From Pseudomonas sp. p1(2021b) (GTDB taxonomy: Bacteria; Pseudomonadota; Gammaproteobacteria; Pseudomonadales; Pseudomonadaceae), in NCBI RefSeq assembly GCF_020151015.1, contig NZ_CP083746.1, forward strand, positions 507,001 to 571,000: DNA of 64,000 nt. Direction: 5' to 3'. Below are positions 8,182 through 15,871 of this stretch, in pieces; position 1 is the stretch's first letter; each line of letters begins with the position of its first letter. The notes beneath the pieces are model-generated. The model worked only from the letters and a program-made list of their open reading frames with translations, did not search any database and was not told where the DNA came from. Position numbers and translations under genes: made by a program.

Positions 8182-9273
8182 GTGGCGCTCAACAGCATCG
8201 AAGAGCTGGTGGAAGACATCCGCCAGGGCAAAATGGTCATTCTCATGGACGACGAAGACCGTGAGAACGAAGGCGACATCATCATGGCTGCCGAGTGCTG
8301 CCAGGCCGAGCACATCAACTTCATGGCCAAGCACGCCCGCGGCCTGATCTGCATGCCGATGACCCGCGAGCGCTGCGAAACGCTCAAGCTGCCGCTGATG
8401 GCGCCACGCAACGGGTCGGGCTTCGGCACCAAGTTCACCGTGTCGATCGAGGCCGCCGAGGGTGTCACCACCGGCATTTCCGCCGCCGACCGCGCGCGCA
8501 CCGTGCAGGTGGCGGCCGCCCGTGATGCCAAGGCCGACGACATCGTCAGCCCCGGCCACATCTTCCCGCTGATGGCCCAGGCCGGCGGTACCCTGGCGCG
8601 TGCCGGGCACACCGAAGCGGCTTGCGACCTGGCGCGCATGGCCGGTTTCGAGCCCAGCGGCGTGATCTGCGAAGTGATGAACGACGACGGCACCATGGCC
8701 CGTCGTCCGGAGCTGGAGGCCTTCGCCGCCGAGCACGGCCTGAAGATCGGCACCATCGCCGACCTGATCCACTACCGGATGATCCACGAGCGCACTGTGC
8801 AGCGTATCGCCGAACAGCCGCTGGACAGCGAGCTGGGCCAGTTCAACCTGGTCACCTACCGTGACGCGGTGGAAGGCGATGTGCACATGGCCCTGACTCT
8901 CGGTGACATCCGCGCCGAAGAGCCGACCCTGGTGCGCGTGCACAACATGGACCCGCTGCGCGACCTGCTACTGGTCAAACAGCCGGGCCGCTGGAGCCTG
9001 CGCGCGGCGATGAGCGCCGTGGCCGAGGCCGGCAGCGGCGTGGTGCTGCTGCTGGGGCACCCGCTCGATGGCGACGTGCTGCTGGCACACATCCGCGAAA
9101 GTGCCGGCGATGCGCAGCCCAAGGCGCCGACCACCTACAGCACTGTCGGTGCCGGTTCGCAGATCCTGCGTGACCTGGGCGTGCGCAAGATGCGCCTGAT
9201 GAGCTCGCCGATGAAGTTCAACGCGATATCCGGATTCGATCTGGAAGTTGTAGAATACGTGCCCTCCGAGTGA
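8182..9273 (+). CDS. ribBX: DHBP synthase fused to a degenerate GTP cyclohydrolase II domain (RibBX type)
   Basis: The product is 363 residues from the GTG at 8182, which has GAGAAGGGGG upstream; a TTG at 8164 is less likely. The N-terminal half is an intact 3,4-dihydroxy-2-butanone-4-phosphate synthase with DDEDRENEGD (23-32), SPGHIFPL and RAGHTEAACDLARMAG. The C-terminal half, from about residue 206, keeps the cyclohydrolase II fold, but the region that should carry the three zinc cysteines reads VRVHNMDPLRDLL and has none. The catalytic zinc site is therefore absent. Cyclohydrolase II must come from ribA downstream. Such hybrids are known as RibBX, and the role of the C-terminal half is unclear. 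Databases often mislabel the gene ribBA. Confidence 0.93.
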   Translation: MALNSIEELVEDIRQGKMVILMDDEDRENEGDIIMAAECCQAEHINFMAKHARGLICMPMTRERCETLKLPLMAPRNGSGFGTKFTVSIEAAEGVTTGISAADRARTVQVAAARDAKADDIVSPGHIFPLMAQAGGTLARAGHTEAACDLARMAGFEPSGVICEVMNDDGTMARRPELEAFAAEHGLKIGTIADLIHYRMIHERTVQRIAEQPLDSELGQFNLVTYRDAVEGDVHMALTLGDIRAEEPTLVRVHNMDPLRDLLLVKQPGRWSLRAAMSAVAEAGSGVVLLLGHPLDGDVLLAHIRESAGDAQPKAPTTYSTVGAGSQILRDLGVRKMRLMSSPMKFNAISGFDLEVVEYVPSE

Positions 9274-9319
9274 CACAGGCGTAACTGTCGTCCTGCCGCT
9301 CGTGTCCAAACCCTCCCGC

Positions 9320-9350
9320 AGGCCGCGTGTGCGCGGCCTCGCTCTTTAAG
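9320..9350 (+). terminator. Intergenic GC hairpin between ribBX and ribH
   Basis: An 8-bp perfect stem (AGGCCGCG/CGCGGCCT) with loop TGTG is followed by CGCTCTTTA. The T-tract is weak, so this may be a partial terminator or an mRNA processing/stability element rather than a true stop. It is the only sizeable non-coding gap inside the nrdR-pgpA unit. Confidence 0.4.
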
Positions 9351-9364
9351 ATGAGAACACCGGA

Positions 9365-9841
9365 ATGACCCTGAAGACCATCGAAGGTACCTTCATCGCC
9401 CCCAAAGGTCGCTATGCTTTGGTGGTTGGCCGCTTCAACAGCTTCGTCGTCGAAAGCCTGGTGAGCGGTGCCGTTGATGCCCTGGTACGCCATGGCGTCA
9501 GCGAAAGCGACATCACCATCATCCGTGCCCCGGGTGCCTTCGAAATCCCGCTGGTTGCACAGAAAGTCGCCCAGCAAGGTGAATATGACGCGATCGTCGC
9601 CCTGGGTGCGGTGATCCGTGGCGGTACCCCGCACTTCGAATACGTGGCGGGCGAGTGCACCAAGGGCCTGGCCCAGGTGTCCATGGAGTTCGGTGTTCCG
9701 GTGGCCTTCGGCGTCCTGACCGTCGACTCCATCGAGCAGGCCATCGAGCGTTCTGGCACCAAGGCCGGCAACAAAGGTGCCGAAGCTGCCCTGTCCGCCC
9801 TGGAAATGGTCAGCCTGCTGGCGCAGTTGGAGGCCAAGTGA
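9365..9841 (+). CDS. ribH: 6,7-dimethyl-8-ribityllumazine synthase
   Basis: This 158-residue enzyme starts [10 protein letters not shown] and carries the family signatures [26 protein letters not shown] and [14 protein letters not shown]. The catalytic histidine lies in the last motif. It condenses the RibBX product with 5-amino-6-ribitylaminouracil to make lumazine, the substrate of riboflavin synthase. It is expected to assemble as an oligomer, which type I enzymes do as icosahedral shells. Its stop overlaps the nusB start (GTGA), suggesting translational coupling. Confidence 0.97.
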   Translation: MTLKTIEGTFIAPKGRYALVVGRFNSFVVESLVSGAVDALVRHGVSESDITIIRAPGAFEIPLVAQKVAQQGEYDAIVALGAVIRGGTPHFEYVAGECTKGLAQVSMEFGVPVAFGVLTVDSIEQAIERSGTKAGNKGAEAALSALEMVSLLAQLEAK

Positions 9842-10338
9842 TTAGCGACGAAAGCGATCGTTTCAACCCGCGCGAGCCACGCGCGGCGGATGCAGGCAAG
9901 CCCTCCAAGAGCGCCAAGCGCCGTGAAGCCCGCAAGCTCGCGACCCAGGCTCTCTACCAGTGGCACATGGCCCAGCATTCGCTGAACGAGATCGAGGCTC
10001 AGTTCCGGGTCGACAACGATTTCTCCGATATCGATGGCGCCTATTTCCGCGAGATCCTGCATGGGGTCCCGGCGATCAAGGGCGAAATCGACAAGGCCCT
10101 GGCCCCATGCCTGGACCTGCCGCTGGAGGAGCTCGACCCGGTCGAGCTCGCGGTGCTGCGCCTGTCCACCTGGGAGTTCATCAAGCGCGTCGACGTACCA
10201 TACCGCGTGGTGATCAACGAAGGTGTCGAGCTGGCCAAGGTCTTCGGTGCCACCGATGGCCACAAGTTCGTCAACGGTGTGCTGGACAAGCTCGCGCCGA
10301 CTCTGCGCGACGCGGAAGTCAAGGCGGCCAAGCGCTGA
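9838..10338 (+). CDS. nusB: Transcription antitermination factor NusB
   Basis: This 166-residue all-helical RNA-binding protein starts at a GTG at 9838 that overlaps the ribH stop. The basic N-terminal segment [20 protein letters not shown] binds boxA RNA. The core helices carry [12 protein letters not shown] and [16 protein letters not shown], which are highly conserved. With NusE it nucleates the rRNA antitermination complex. Its place after ribH is the usual gammaproteobacterial arrangement. Confidence 0.96.
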   Translation: MISDESDRFNPREPRAADAGKPSKSAKRREARKLATQALYQWHMAQHSLNEIEAQFRVDNDFSDIDGAYFREILHGVPAIKGEIDKALAPCLDLPLEELDPVELAVLRLSTWEFIKRVDVPYRVVINEGVELAKVFGATDGHKFVNGVLDKLAPTLRDAEVKAAKR

Positions 10339-10356
10339 TCGTGGCGCCGACCGATC

Positions 10357-11319
10357 ATGGGTGAGTTCGAGCTGATCCGTCATTACTTCGCCGCCGCGGC
10401 CTGCGCGCAGGGCGGTGAAGGTGTGGTCCTCGGCATCGGTGACGACTGCGCCCTGCTGCAGCTGCCTGCTGGCGAGCAGTTGGCGGTATCCACCGACACC
10501 CTGGTCGAAGGCGTGCATTTCCCCGCCGCCTGCGACCCCCTGTTGCTCGGCCAGCGCTCGTTGGCCGTGGCGGTCAGCGACCTTGCGGCCATGGGCGCCG
10601 ACCCCATCGGCTTCACCCTCGCCCTGACCCTGCCCCAGGTCGGTGCCGACTGGCTCCGGCTGTATGCCGATGGCCTGAACCGCATGGCCTTGCGCTGCGG
10701 TGTCAGCCTGATCGGTGGCGACACCACCCGCGGCCCCCTGGCCATCACCGTGACCGTGTTCGGCAAGGCGCCTGCAGGGCAGGCCCTGCGCCGCAGCGGT
10801 GCTCGGCCGGGCGACTTGCTGTGTGTGGGCGGTTGCCTGGGTAGCGCGGCCGGGGCCTTGCCACTGGTACTGGGTGAGCGCACGGCGCCGGCCGAAGTTG
10901 CCGAACCGCTCTTGGCCCAGTATTGGTCGCCCATGCCCCAGCTCGCCCTGGGCCAGCTGTTGCGTGGCCGAGCCACGGCGGCACTGGATATTTCCGACGG
11001 GCTGCTGGCTGACTGCGGGCATATCGCCAAGGCTTCCGGGGTCGCGCTTGAAGTGGATGCCGAGCGGGTTCCGGTCTCATCTGCCCTGCAGGCCTTCCTC
11101 GGCCATGAGGCGGCCTTGCATGCCGCGCTCACCGGTGGCGACGACTACGTGTTGGCGTTCACCCTGCCAGAAGCGCAACTTTCATCCCTGCCTGAACCTG
11201 GCGTCATCCATGTCATCGGCCGCGTGCTCGAAGGGCAGGGTGTCACGCTGCGCGACGGGCAGGGCCAGGACATCACCCCGGCGCAACGGGGTTATCAACA
11301 TTTTAGGGAGACACCGTGA
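10357..11319 (+). CDS. thiL: Thiamine-monophosphate kinase
   Basis: This 320-residue AIRS/PurM-like kinase starts MGEFELI. Signature segments are VVLGIGDDCALL and DTLVEGVHF for the metal and ATP site, VSDLAAMGADP, GGDTTRG, and the C-terminal ALDISDGLLADCGHIA. It phosphorylates thiamine monophosphate to the active cofactor thiamine diphosphate. It follows nusB by 18 bases, and its stop overlaps the pgpA start. Confidence 0.95.
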   Translation: MGEFELIRHYFAAAACAQGGEGVVLGIGDDCALLQLPAGEQLAVSTDTLVEGVHFPAACDPLLLGQRSLAVAVSDLAAMGADPIGFTLALTLPQVGADWLRLYADGLNRMALRCGVSLIGGDTTRGPLAITVTVFGKAPAGQALRRSGARPGDLLCVGGCLGSAAGALPLVLGERTAPAEVAEPLLAQYWSPMPQLALGQLLRGRATAALDISDGLLADCGHIAKASGVALEVDAERVPVSSALQAFLGHEAALHAALTGGDDYVLAFTLPEAQLSSLPEPGVIHVIGRVLEGQGVTLRDGQGQDITPAQRGYQHFRETP

Positions 11320-11819
11320 CCGACCACCCCAACCAGGTGCCTGCGGAGTTCGTTCCGCCTTCGGTCTGGCGCAACCCCTGGCACTTCATCGCCTTCGGCT
11401 TCGGCTCCGGTACCTTGCCCAAGGCGCCTGGCACCTGGGGCTCGCTGGTGGCGCTGCCGTTCGTTCCGCTCTGGCAGATGCTGCCGGACTGGGGCTACTG
11501 GCTGCTGCTGGGCATCACCATGCTGTTCGGCTTCTGGCTGTGCGGCAAGGTCGCCAATGACCTACGTGTGCATGACCACGAAGGCATCGTCTGGGACGAG
11601 ATGGTCGGCATGTGGATCACCCTGTGGCTGGTGCCGGAGGGTTGGCAGTGGTTGCTGGCAGGGTTCCTGATGTTCCGCTTCTTCGACATCCTCAAGCCCT
11701 GGCCGATCCGTTGGATCGACCGCCATGTGCATGGCGGCGTCGGGATCATGCTCGACGATATCCTGGCCGGTGTGTTCGCCTGGCTGGGCATGCAGGTATT
11801 GGTGTGGGTGGTTGCCTGA
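11316..11819 (+). CDS. pgpA: Phosphatidylglycerophosphatase A
   Basis: This 167-residue inner-membrane enzyme removes the phosphate from phosphatidylglycerol phosphate. It has the N-terminal GFGSGTLPKAPGTWGSL motif with the acidic cluster HDHEGIVWDEMVG, FFDILKPWPIRW, and DDILAGVFAW at the end. About four hydrophobic segments are seen. The GTG start at 11316 overlaps the thiL stop (GTGA). It closes the nrdR-to-pgpA unit; a REP pair follows. Confidence 0.95.
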   Translation: MTDHPNQVPAEFVPPSVWRNPWHFIAFGFGSGTLPKAPGTWGSLVALPFVPLWQMLPDWGYWLLLGITMLFGFWLCGKVANDLRVHDHEGIVWDEMVGMWITLWLVPEGWQWLLAGFLMFRFFDILKPWPIRWIDRHVHGGVGIMLDDILAGVFAWLGMQVLVWVVA

Positions 11820-11827
11820 CGTAGGTG

Positions 11828-11935
11828 GCGGGCCAATCGCGGGACAAGCCCGCTCCCACAAGATCAGTGTGGGCGCGTACGTCTGAGGACTGGCGCGGTC
11901 CCTGTGGGAGCGGGCTTGCCCCGCGATGAGGCGGG
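11828..11935. repeat. REP inverted pair
   Basis: Two oppositely oriented REP units (ATCGCGGGACAAGCCCGCTC at the left, GAGCGGGCTTGCCCCGCGAT at the right) flank a roughly 45-base spacer. They fall between pgpA and ribA and probably mark the end of the nrdR-pgpA transcript. Confidence 0.9.
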
Positions 11936-12010
11936 CGCGCTCGAAGCCCAACCATCAAACTTTTCGATCTTAAGCGGCGATATTCAGCCTGCGCATGGGT
12001 AGCAACCTGC

Positions 12011-12019
12011 TGATACAAT
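12011..12019 (+). promoter_or_regulatory. Candidate extended -10 promoter of ribA
   Basis: TGATACAAT is an extended -10 (TG, one base, TACAAT) ending about 39 bases before the ribA start codon. No good -35 sits 17 bases upstream, consistent with the extended -10 type. It lies downstream of the REP pair, so ribA should have its own promoter. Confidence 0.45.
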
Positions 12020-12057
12020 CGGGCAATTGGAATTGCTTACTTTTTTAGGAGCACAAC

Positions 12058-12672
12058 GTGCCCGTCGTCTTTGTCGCCGCCTCGAAACTCCCGACTCCTT
12101 TCGCGATCTTCACCATGCATGGCTTTCTCGATGAAGCCACAGGCCGTGAGCATGTGGTGCTCAGCCTGGGTGATATCGCCGATGGCGAGCCGGTGTTGGG
12201 GCGCCTGCATTCCGAGTGCCTGACTGGCGACGCGCTGTTCAGCCAGCGCTGCGACTGCGGCTCGCAACTGGAGGCCGCATTGCAGGCCATTGCCCGGGAA
12301 GGCCGGGGTGTGCTGCTGTACCTGCGCCAGGAAGGCCGTGGCATCGGTCTGTTGAACAAAATCCGCGCCTATGAGCTTCAGGACGGCGGTGCCGACACCG
12401 TCGAGGCCAACGAGCGCCTGGGCTTTGCCGCCGACCAACGCGACTACGCCATGTGCCAGCCCATGCTCGAGCACCTGGGCGTCGGCTCGCTGCGCCTGAT
12501 GACCAATAACCCGCGCAAGGTCAAGGCATTGACCGACATGGGCATCAAGGTCGCTGAGCGCGTGCCTCTGCACACCGGCCACAACCCGCATAACCGTCAC
12601 TACCTGGCCACCAAAGCCGGCAAGCTTGGCCACATGATGGGCAACGAGCACCAGGGCGAGCCGCAGGCGTGA
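12058..12672 (+). CDS. ribA: GTP cyclohydrolase II
   Basis: This 204-residue enzyme catalyses the first committed step of riboflavin synthesis, opening the GTP imidazole ring. The zinc ligands are intact in [34 protein letters not shown] and the C-terminal [11 protein letters not shown] are also typical. It starts at a GTG after an AGGAG. It is physically separate from the nrdR-ribH run and has its own promoter. It supplies the activity missing from the RibBX C-terminal domain. Its stop overlaps the start of the next small gene. Confidence 0.96.
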   Translation: MPVVFVAASKLPTPFAIFTMHGFLDEATGREHVVLSLGDIADGEPVLGRLHSECLTGDALFSQRCDCGSQLEAALQAIAREGRGVLLYLRQEGRGIGLLNKIRAYELQDGGADTVEANERLGFAADQRDYAMCQPMLEHLGVGSLRLMTNNPRKVKALTDMGIKVAERVPLHTGHNPHNRHYLATKAGKLGHMMGNEHQGEPQA

Positions 12673-13088
12673 CCCGCAGCCAGGTGAAGCGGCGCCTGGC
12701 GCTGGCGTGGTGGCAATACCTGGCGGTAGGCCTGGTGCCACTGCCGGTGATGGCCTGGGCCTTTGGTGGCGGCGATGCCCTTGTCCCAGTCCTGGCCATG
12801 CCGCTGTTCATTGCCGGCGCTGCCTCGATGTTCCTCAGCCTGCCGCGTTTCGGCGCCTACAAGCACGCCCTGATCGCCACTTCGAAGGCCCTTGGCTCGC
12901 CCGAGGAGCCCCAGGCGTGGATCGAGCTGGCCGAAGTGCGACGCATGGCCATGTTGTTCGCCTGCTTTCCTGCGTGGGTCGCGGCACTTTCGGTACTGGT
13001 CGGCCTGGAGGCGGTGCCACAGATCCTCCTGGCACTGTCCACCGCAGTGCTGCTCTACCTGTACCGCATTCCCCGCCAGCTGGGCTGA
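12669..13088 (+). CDS. Small integral membrane protein, unknown function
   Basis: The product is 139 residues with four likely membrane segments: [58 protein letters not shown] and [14 protein letters not shown]. The N-terminus is basic ([11 protein letters not shown]). The GTG start overlaps the ribA stop, and its stop overlaps the start of the BtuF-like gene, so it is translationally coupled on both sides. I do not recognise a function. Position suggests it travels with the cobalamin-binding protein. Confidence 0.75.
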   Translation: MTRSQVKRRLALAWWQYLAVGLVPLPVMAWAFGGGDALVPVLAMPLFIAGAASMFLSLPRFGAYKHALIATSKALGSPEEPQAWIELAEVRRMAMLFACFPAWVAALSVLVGLEAVPQILLALSTAVLLYLYRIPRQLG

Positions 13089-13900
13089 TGCGCATTCTTT
13101 TCTGCCTGCTGGCCCTGTTGGCCTTCGGCGCCAAGGCCGAGGGTGTTCCGCGGGTGGTCAGCCTGGCCCCTTCGATGACCGAGATCATGCTCGAGCTGCA
13201 CGCCGACGACCTGCTGGTAGGTGTGCTCGACGGTGGTCAGCGGCCGGCGTCGCTGCAAGGCCTGCCTTCGGTAGGGCGGTACAGCCAGCTCGACATGGAG
13301 CGCCTGCTCAGCCTTGCACCCGACCTGCTGCTGTTGTGGCCCGACAGCGTGGCGCCGGCGCAGCGCGACCAGCTCAGGCGCCTGGGCATCCCGACCTTCG
13401 TTGGCGAGCCCAAGGATATCGACCAGTTGATCGGGCAGATCGAAGCCATCGGCCAGCGGGTAGGGCGTGCCGAACGAGGCCGGCAATACGCGGCCGCCTT
13501 GCGTGAACGGCTGCAGGGGTTGCGCCAGCAGTACCGGCGGCAACAGCCGTTGCGCGTGTTCTACCAAGTGTGGGACCGGCCGTTGTACACCCTTGGCGGG
13601 CAGCAGATCGTCAGCGATGCGCTGAGTGTTTGTGGTGCGCGCAATGTTTTCGCCGACCTCACCCAGCCTGCACCTCAGGTGAGCGTGGAATCCGTGCTGT
13701 TGCGCGACCCGCAGGTGATCCTCGCCGGCGACAAGGCCCAGCTGGCCAGTTGGAAGGCCTGGCGCACCCTCGACGCGGTGGCCAATGATCGCTTGCTGGT
13801 GGTGCCGGACAAGGGGCTGGAGCGCCCCAGTGGCCAGATGATCGAGGCCACGGCGCGCCTGTGCGCGCTGCTGGCGGCTAGAGCGCCGGCGTCCAGGTGA
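13088..13900 (+). CDS. btuF: Cobalamin-binding periplasmic protein, BtuF-like
   Basis: The product is 270 residues with a signal peptide ([19 protein letters not shown]) and the fold of class III metal-chelate binding proteins: VPRVVSLAPSMTEIMLEL at the start, VGRYSQLDMERLLSLAPDLLLL, and VFADLTQPAPQVSVESVLLRDPQVIL. It should capture vitamin B12 in the periplasm and deliver it to a BtuCD importer, whose genes are not in this window. It is convergent with btuB, and the last 23 bases of the two genes overlap (13878-13900), an unusual tail-to-tail overlap. The association with btuB supports cobalamin over iron-siderophore binding. Confidence 0.85.
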   Translation: MRILFCLLALLAFGAKAEGVPRVVSLAPSMTEIMLELHADDLLVGVLDGGQRPASLQGLPSVGRYSQLDMERLLSLAPDLLLLWPDSVAPAQRDQLRRLGIPTFVGEPKDIDQLIGQIEAIGQRVGRAERGRQYAAALRERLQGLRQQYRRQQPLRVFYQVWDRPLYTLGGQQIVSDALSVCGARNVFADLTQPAPQVSVESVLLRDPQVILAGDKAQLASWKAWRTLDAVANDRLLVVPDKGLERPSGQMIEATARLCALLAARAPASR

Positions 13901-15755
13901 CGCTCAGCAGCCAGGTGCGGCCTTCTTCGCGGTAGCCGTAGTTGGTGCCCTGATAGTTGTAGTGGGTGCGGCTGTAGTGTTTGTCCAGCAGGTTATCCAG
14001 CTTCAGATCGAGCTTCAGCTCACGGCTTGCCGCCCAGCTTCCACGCAGGCCCAAGGTGCCATAGCCGGCAATTGGGTCGGTATTGGCTTCATCGTTGTAA
14101 CTGCTGCTGGCCGCTTGCCAGGTGGCGCCAACGGCGAAACGGTCGAACTGACGGTCGAGATCCAGGCTCAAGGTACGCCGCGCCCGGCGAGACAGGGTAT
14201 GACCGTTCTCGCGGTTGCGCGGGTCGGTCACGGAGAGGCCTAATTGAGAGGTCCAGCCTGCCCATTCTCGCGTCAATGCCAACTCTAGACCGTTGATGCG
14301 GGCGGAACTGATGTTATCGGGCCGCTGGCGGACAGGGTCGTAGCTGATCGCATCGCGTAGGTCAGTACGATACAGGGACGCTTCCATCCTCGTGTTGCTC
14401 GTCAGTTGGCTGCGCCATTGCAGTTCGTAACTTTTCGAATGCTCGGGGCGAAGGTCAGGGTTTCCGTGTTTCACGTCATAGAGATCATTGAACGTAGGGG
14501 CATGGAACCCTTCGCTGTAGGAAACCAGCACATCGTTAGATGGATTCAGCGGGATAGTGAGGCTGGCATTCCAAGTGGTTTGGTCGCCATATTGCTGGTT
14601 GCGGTCCTGGCGGATACCCAGTTCACTTGAGAAGGCATCGCCTGTGAAGCGGTATTGGGCGAAGGCGGCACGGTTCCAGCGGCTATCCTCACTGAAGTTT
14701 GCTGTGCCGTGGAATCGGTCTTGATACCAGTCGCCGCCCAGTATCAGCTGATTATGCTCATTCAACACGAAGTCGTTTTGCCAGGTGACCTGGTCTCGAT
14801 AGGTGTTATAGATAAAACGCTCGTCGCTGAGTTTGTCGCGGGTATCATCACGGTTTTCGCTGTGCCCCAGCTCCAACCTGGAATGCCAGGCGTCGCTGAG
14901 CTGGGCATCGAAATAGGTGCCAAAGCTACTGACGCTGAAATCCGTATATGGCTGCTGCGGGTAGCTCAGCCTGGTCGTTTCATCAAAACGACCATAGGGG
15001 TTGTCGTATTCGTGCCTGCCATGGCTATCAAGCACATTCACCCCCGCCTCGAACCGCTCGTCGAACGTATGGCTCAGGCTCAGGTTGAACGACTTGTTGC
15101 GGTAGGCATCGTGATCGCCGTCACTGGCGAACGAGGGCCCGGTCGAGTCGATGCCGGCGGTTTCGTCCAGGCTGGCGCCCAGGTTGAAGCGGGTCGCCTC
15201 GCTGCCGCCGGAAAGCCCCAGGCCGCGCTGGAACGTCTGGTTGCTGCCCGCCGCCAGGCGCAGGCGTGGCTGCAGGCCTGGGCCACTGCCACGGCGGGTG
15301 AAGATCTGGATGACACCGCCAATGGCATCGCTGCCATAAATGGCCGAACGCGAGCCACGCAGCACCTCGACCCGCTCGATCTGGTCGATGTCGAGAAACT
15401 GCAGCCCGCTGTCGCCGGAGGTGGCGTTGGCGATGCGCACGCCGTCGACCAGTACCAGGGTCTGGGCGGCTTTGGTACCGCGGATGAAAATCCCCGGCAG
15501 GCTGCCTCGGCCACCGGTAGGCGCCACTTGCACGCCCGGTACTCGGCTCAGCAGATCGGTGACGTTGGAAGGCTGCAGGCGATCGATGTCCGTACGGGTG
15601 AACACCGTGTTTGCGGCACTGGTGGCGCTGCGTGATTCGACCTGGCGGCTGGCGCTGACCAGTACGTCGGGGAGCTTGAGGGCGTCGTCGCGGTCCGGTT
15701 CGGCCGCCAGCAGCGGGAGAGGGAGGCAGAGCAGAGCAAGGGCAGGGGGTTTCAT
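13878..15755 (-). CDS. btuB: TonB-dependent outer-membrane cobalamin receptor
   Basis: This is a large TonB-dependent receptor, 625 residues from the ATG at 15755; an ATG four codons earlier (15767) is possible. Order: signal peptide (MKPPALALLCLPLPLLAAEP), TonB-box-like LPDVLVSASR, plug domain (TVFTRTDIDRL, GIFIRGTKAAQTLVLVDGVR, IERVEVLRGSRSAIYGSDAI), then a 22-strand barrel ending TWLLSVTWTPAL. BtuB takes up vitamin B12. The neighbouring BtuF-like gene and the plug sequence support this over a siderophore receptor. No cobalamin riboswitch is visible upstream; only REP elements occupy that gap. Confidence 0.88.
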   Translation of the reverse strand: MKPPALALLCLPLPLLAAEPDRDDALKLPDVLVSASRQVESRSATSAANTVFTRTDIDRLQPSNVTDLLSRVPGVQVAPTGGRGSLPGIFIRGTKAAQTLVLVDGVRIANATSGDSGLQFLDIDQIERVEVLRGSRSAIYGSDAIGGVIQIFTRRGSGPGLQPRLRLAAGSNQTFQRGLGLSGGSEATRFNLGASLDETAGIDSTGPSFASDGDHDAYRNKSFNLSLSHTFDERFEAGVNVLDSHGRHEYDNPYGRFDETTRLSYPQQPYTDFSVSSFGTYFDAQLSDAWHSRLELGHSENRDDTRDKLSDERFIYNTYRDQVTWQNDFVLNEHNQLILGGDWYQDRFHGTANFSEDSRWNRAAFAQYRFTGDAFSSELGIRQDRNQQYGDQTTWNASLTIPLNPSNDVLVSYSEGFHAPTFNDLYDVKHGNPDLRPEHSKSYELQWRSQLTSNTRMEASLYRTDLRDAISYDPVRQRPDNISSARINGLELALTREWAGWTSQLGLSVTDPRNRENGHTLSRRARRTLSLDLDRQFDRFAVGATWQAASSSYNDEANTDPIAGYGTLGLRGSWAASRELKLDLKLDNLLDKHYSRTHYNYQGTNYGYREEGRTWLLSVTWTPAL

Positions 15756-15775
15756 TGACGGTTCCATGTAGCGAG

Positions 15776-15870
15776 AGCCCTCGATCGCGGCACAAGGCCG
15801 CTCCTACAGGGACCGCACGATCCTGTAGGAGCGGCCTCGTGCCGCGATGGGCCGCAAAGCGGCCCCAGGG
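15776..15870. repeat. REP inverted pair
   Basis: Two REP units face each other (ATCGCGGCACAAGGCCGCTC and GAGCGGCCTCGTGCCGCGAT) between btuB and dxs, followed by the tail GGGCCGCAAAGCGGCCCC. The pair fills nearly the whole intergenic gap. Confidence 0.92.
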
Positions 15871-15871
15871 A

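Noticed and set aside
9412..11022. Long minus-strand open frame opposite ribH-nusB-thiL
   Set aside because: It is the codon-bias shadow of well-identified genes; the translation is low-complexity and has no recognisable domain. Similar shadows elsewhere were left out.
11828..11935. CRISPR-like repeated palindromes
   Set aside because: The repeats are scattered REP units in opposed pairs with unequal spacing, not direct repeats with uniform spacers, and no cas genes are present.
15756..15871. Possible cobalamin riboswitch upstream of btuB
   Set aside because: The gap is only about 115 bases and consists of a REP pair; no B12-box sequence was found on the minus strand.
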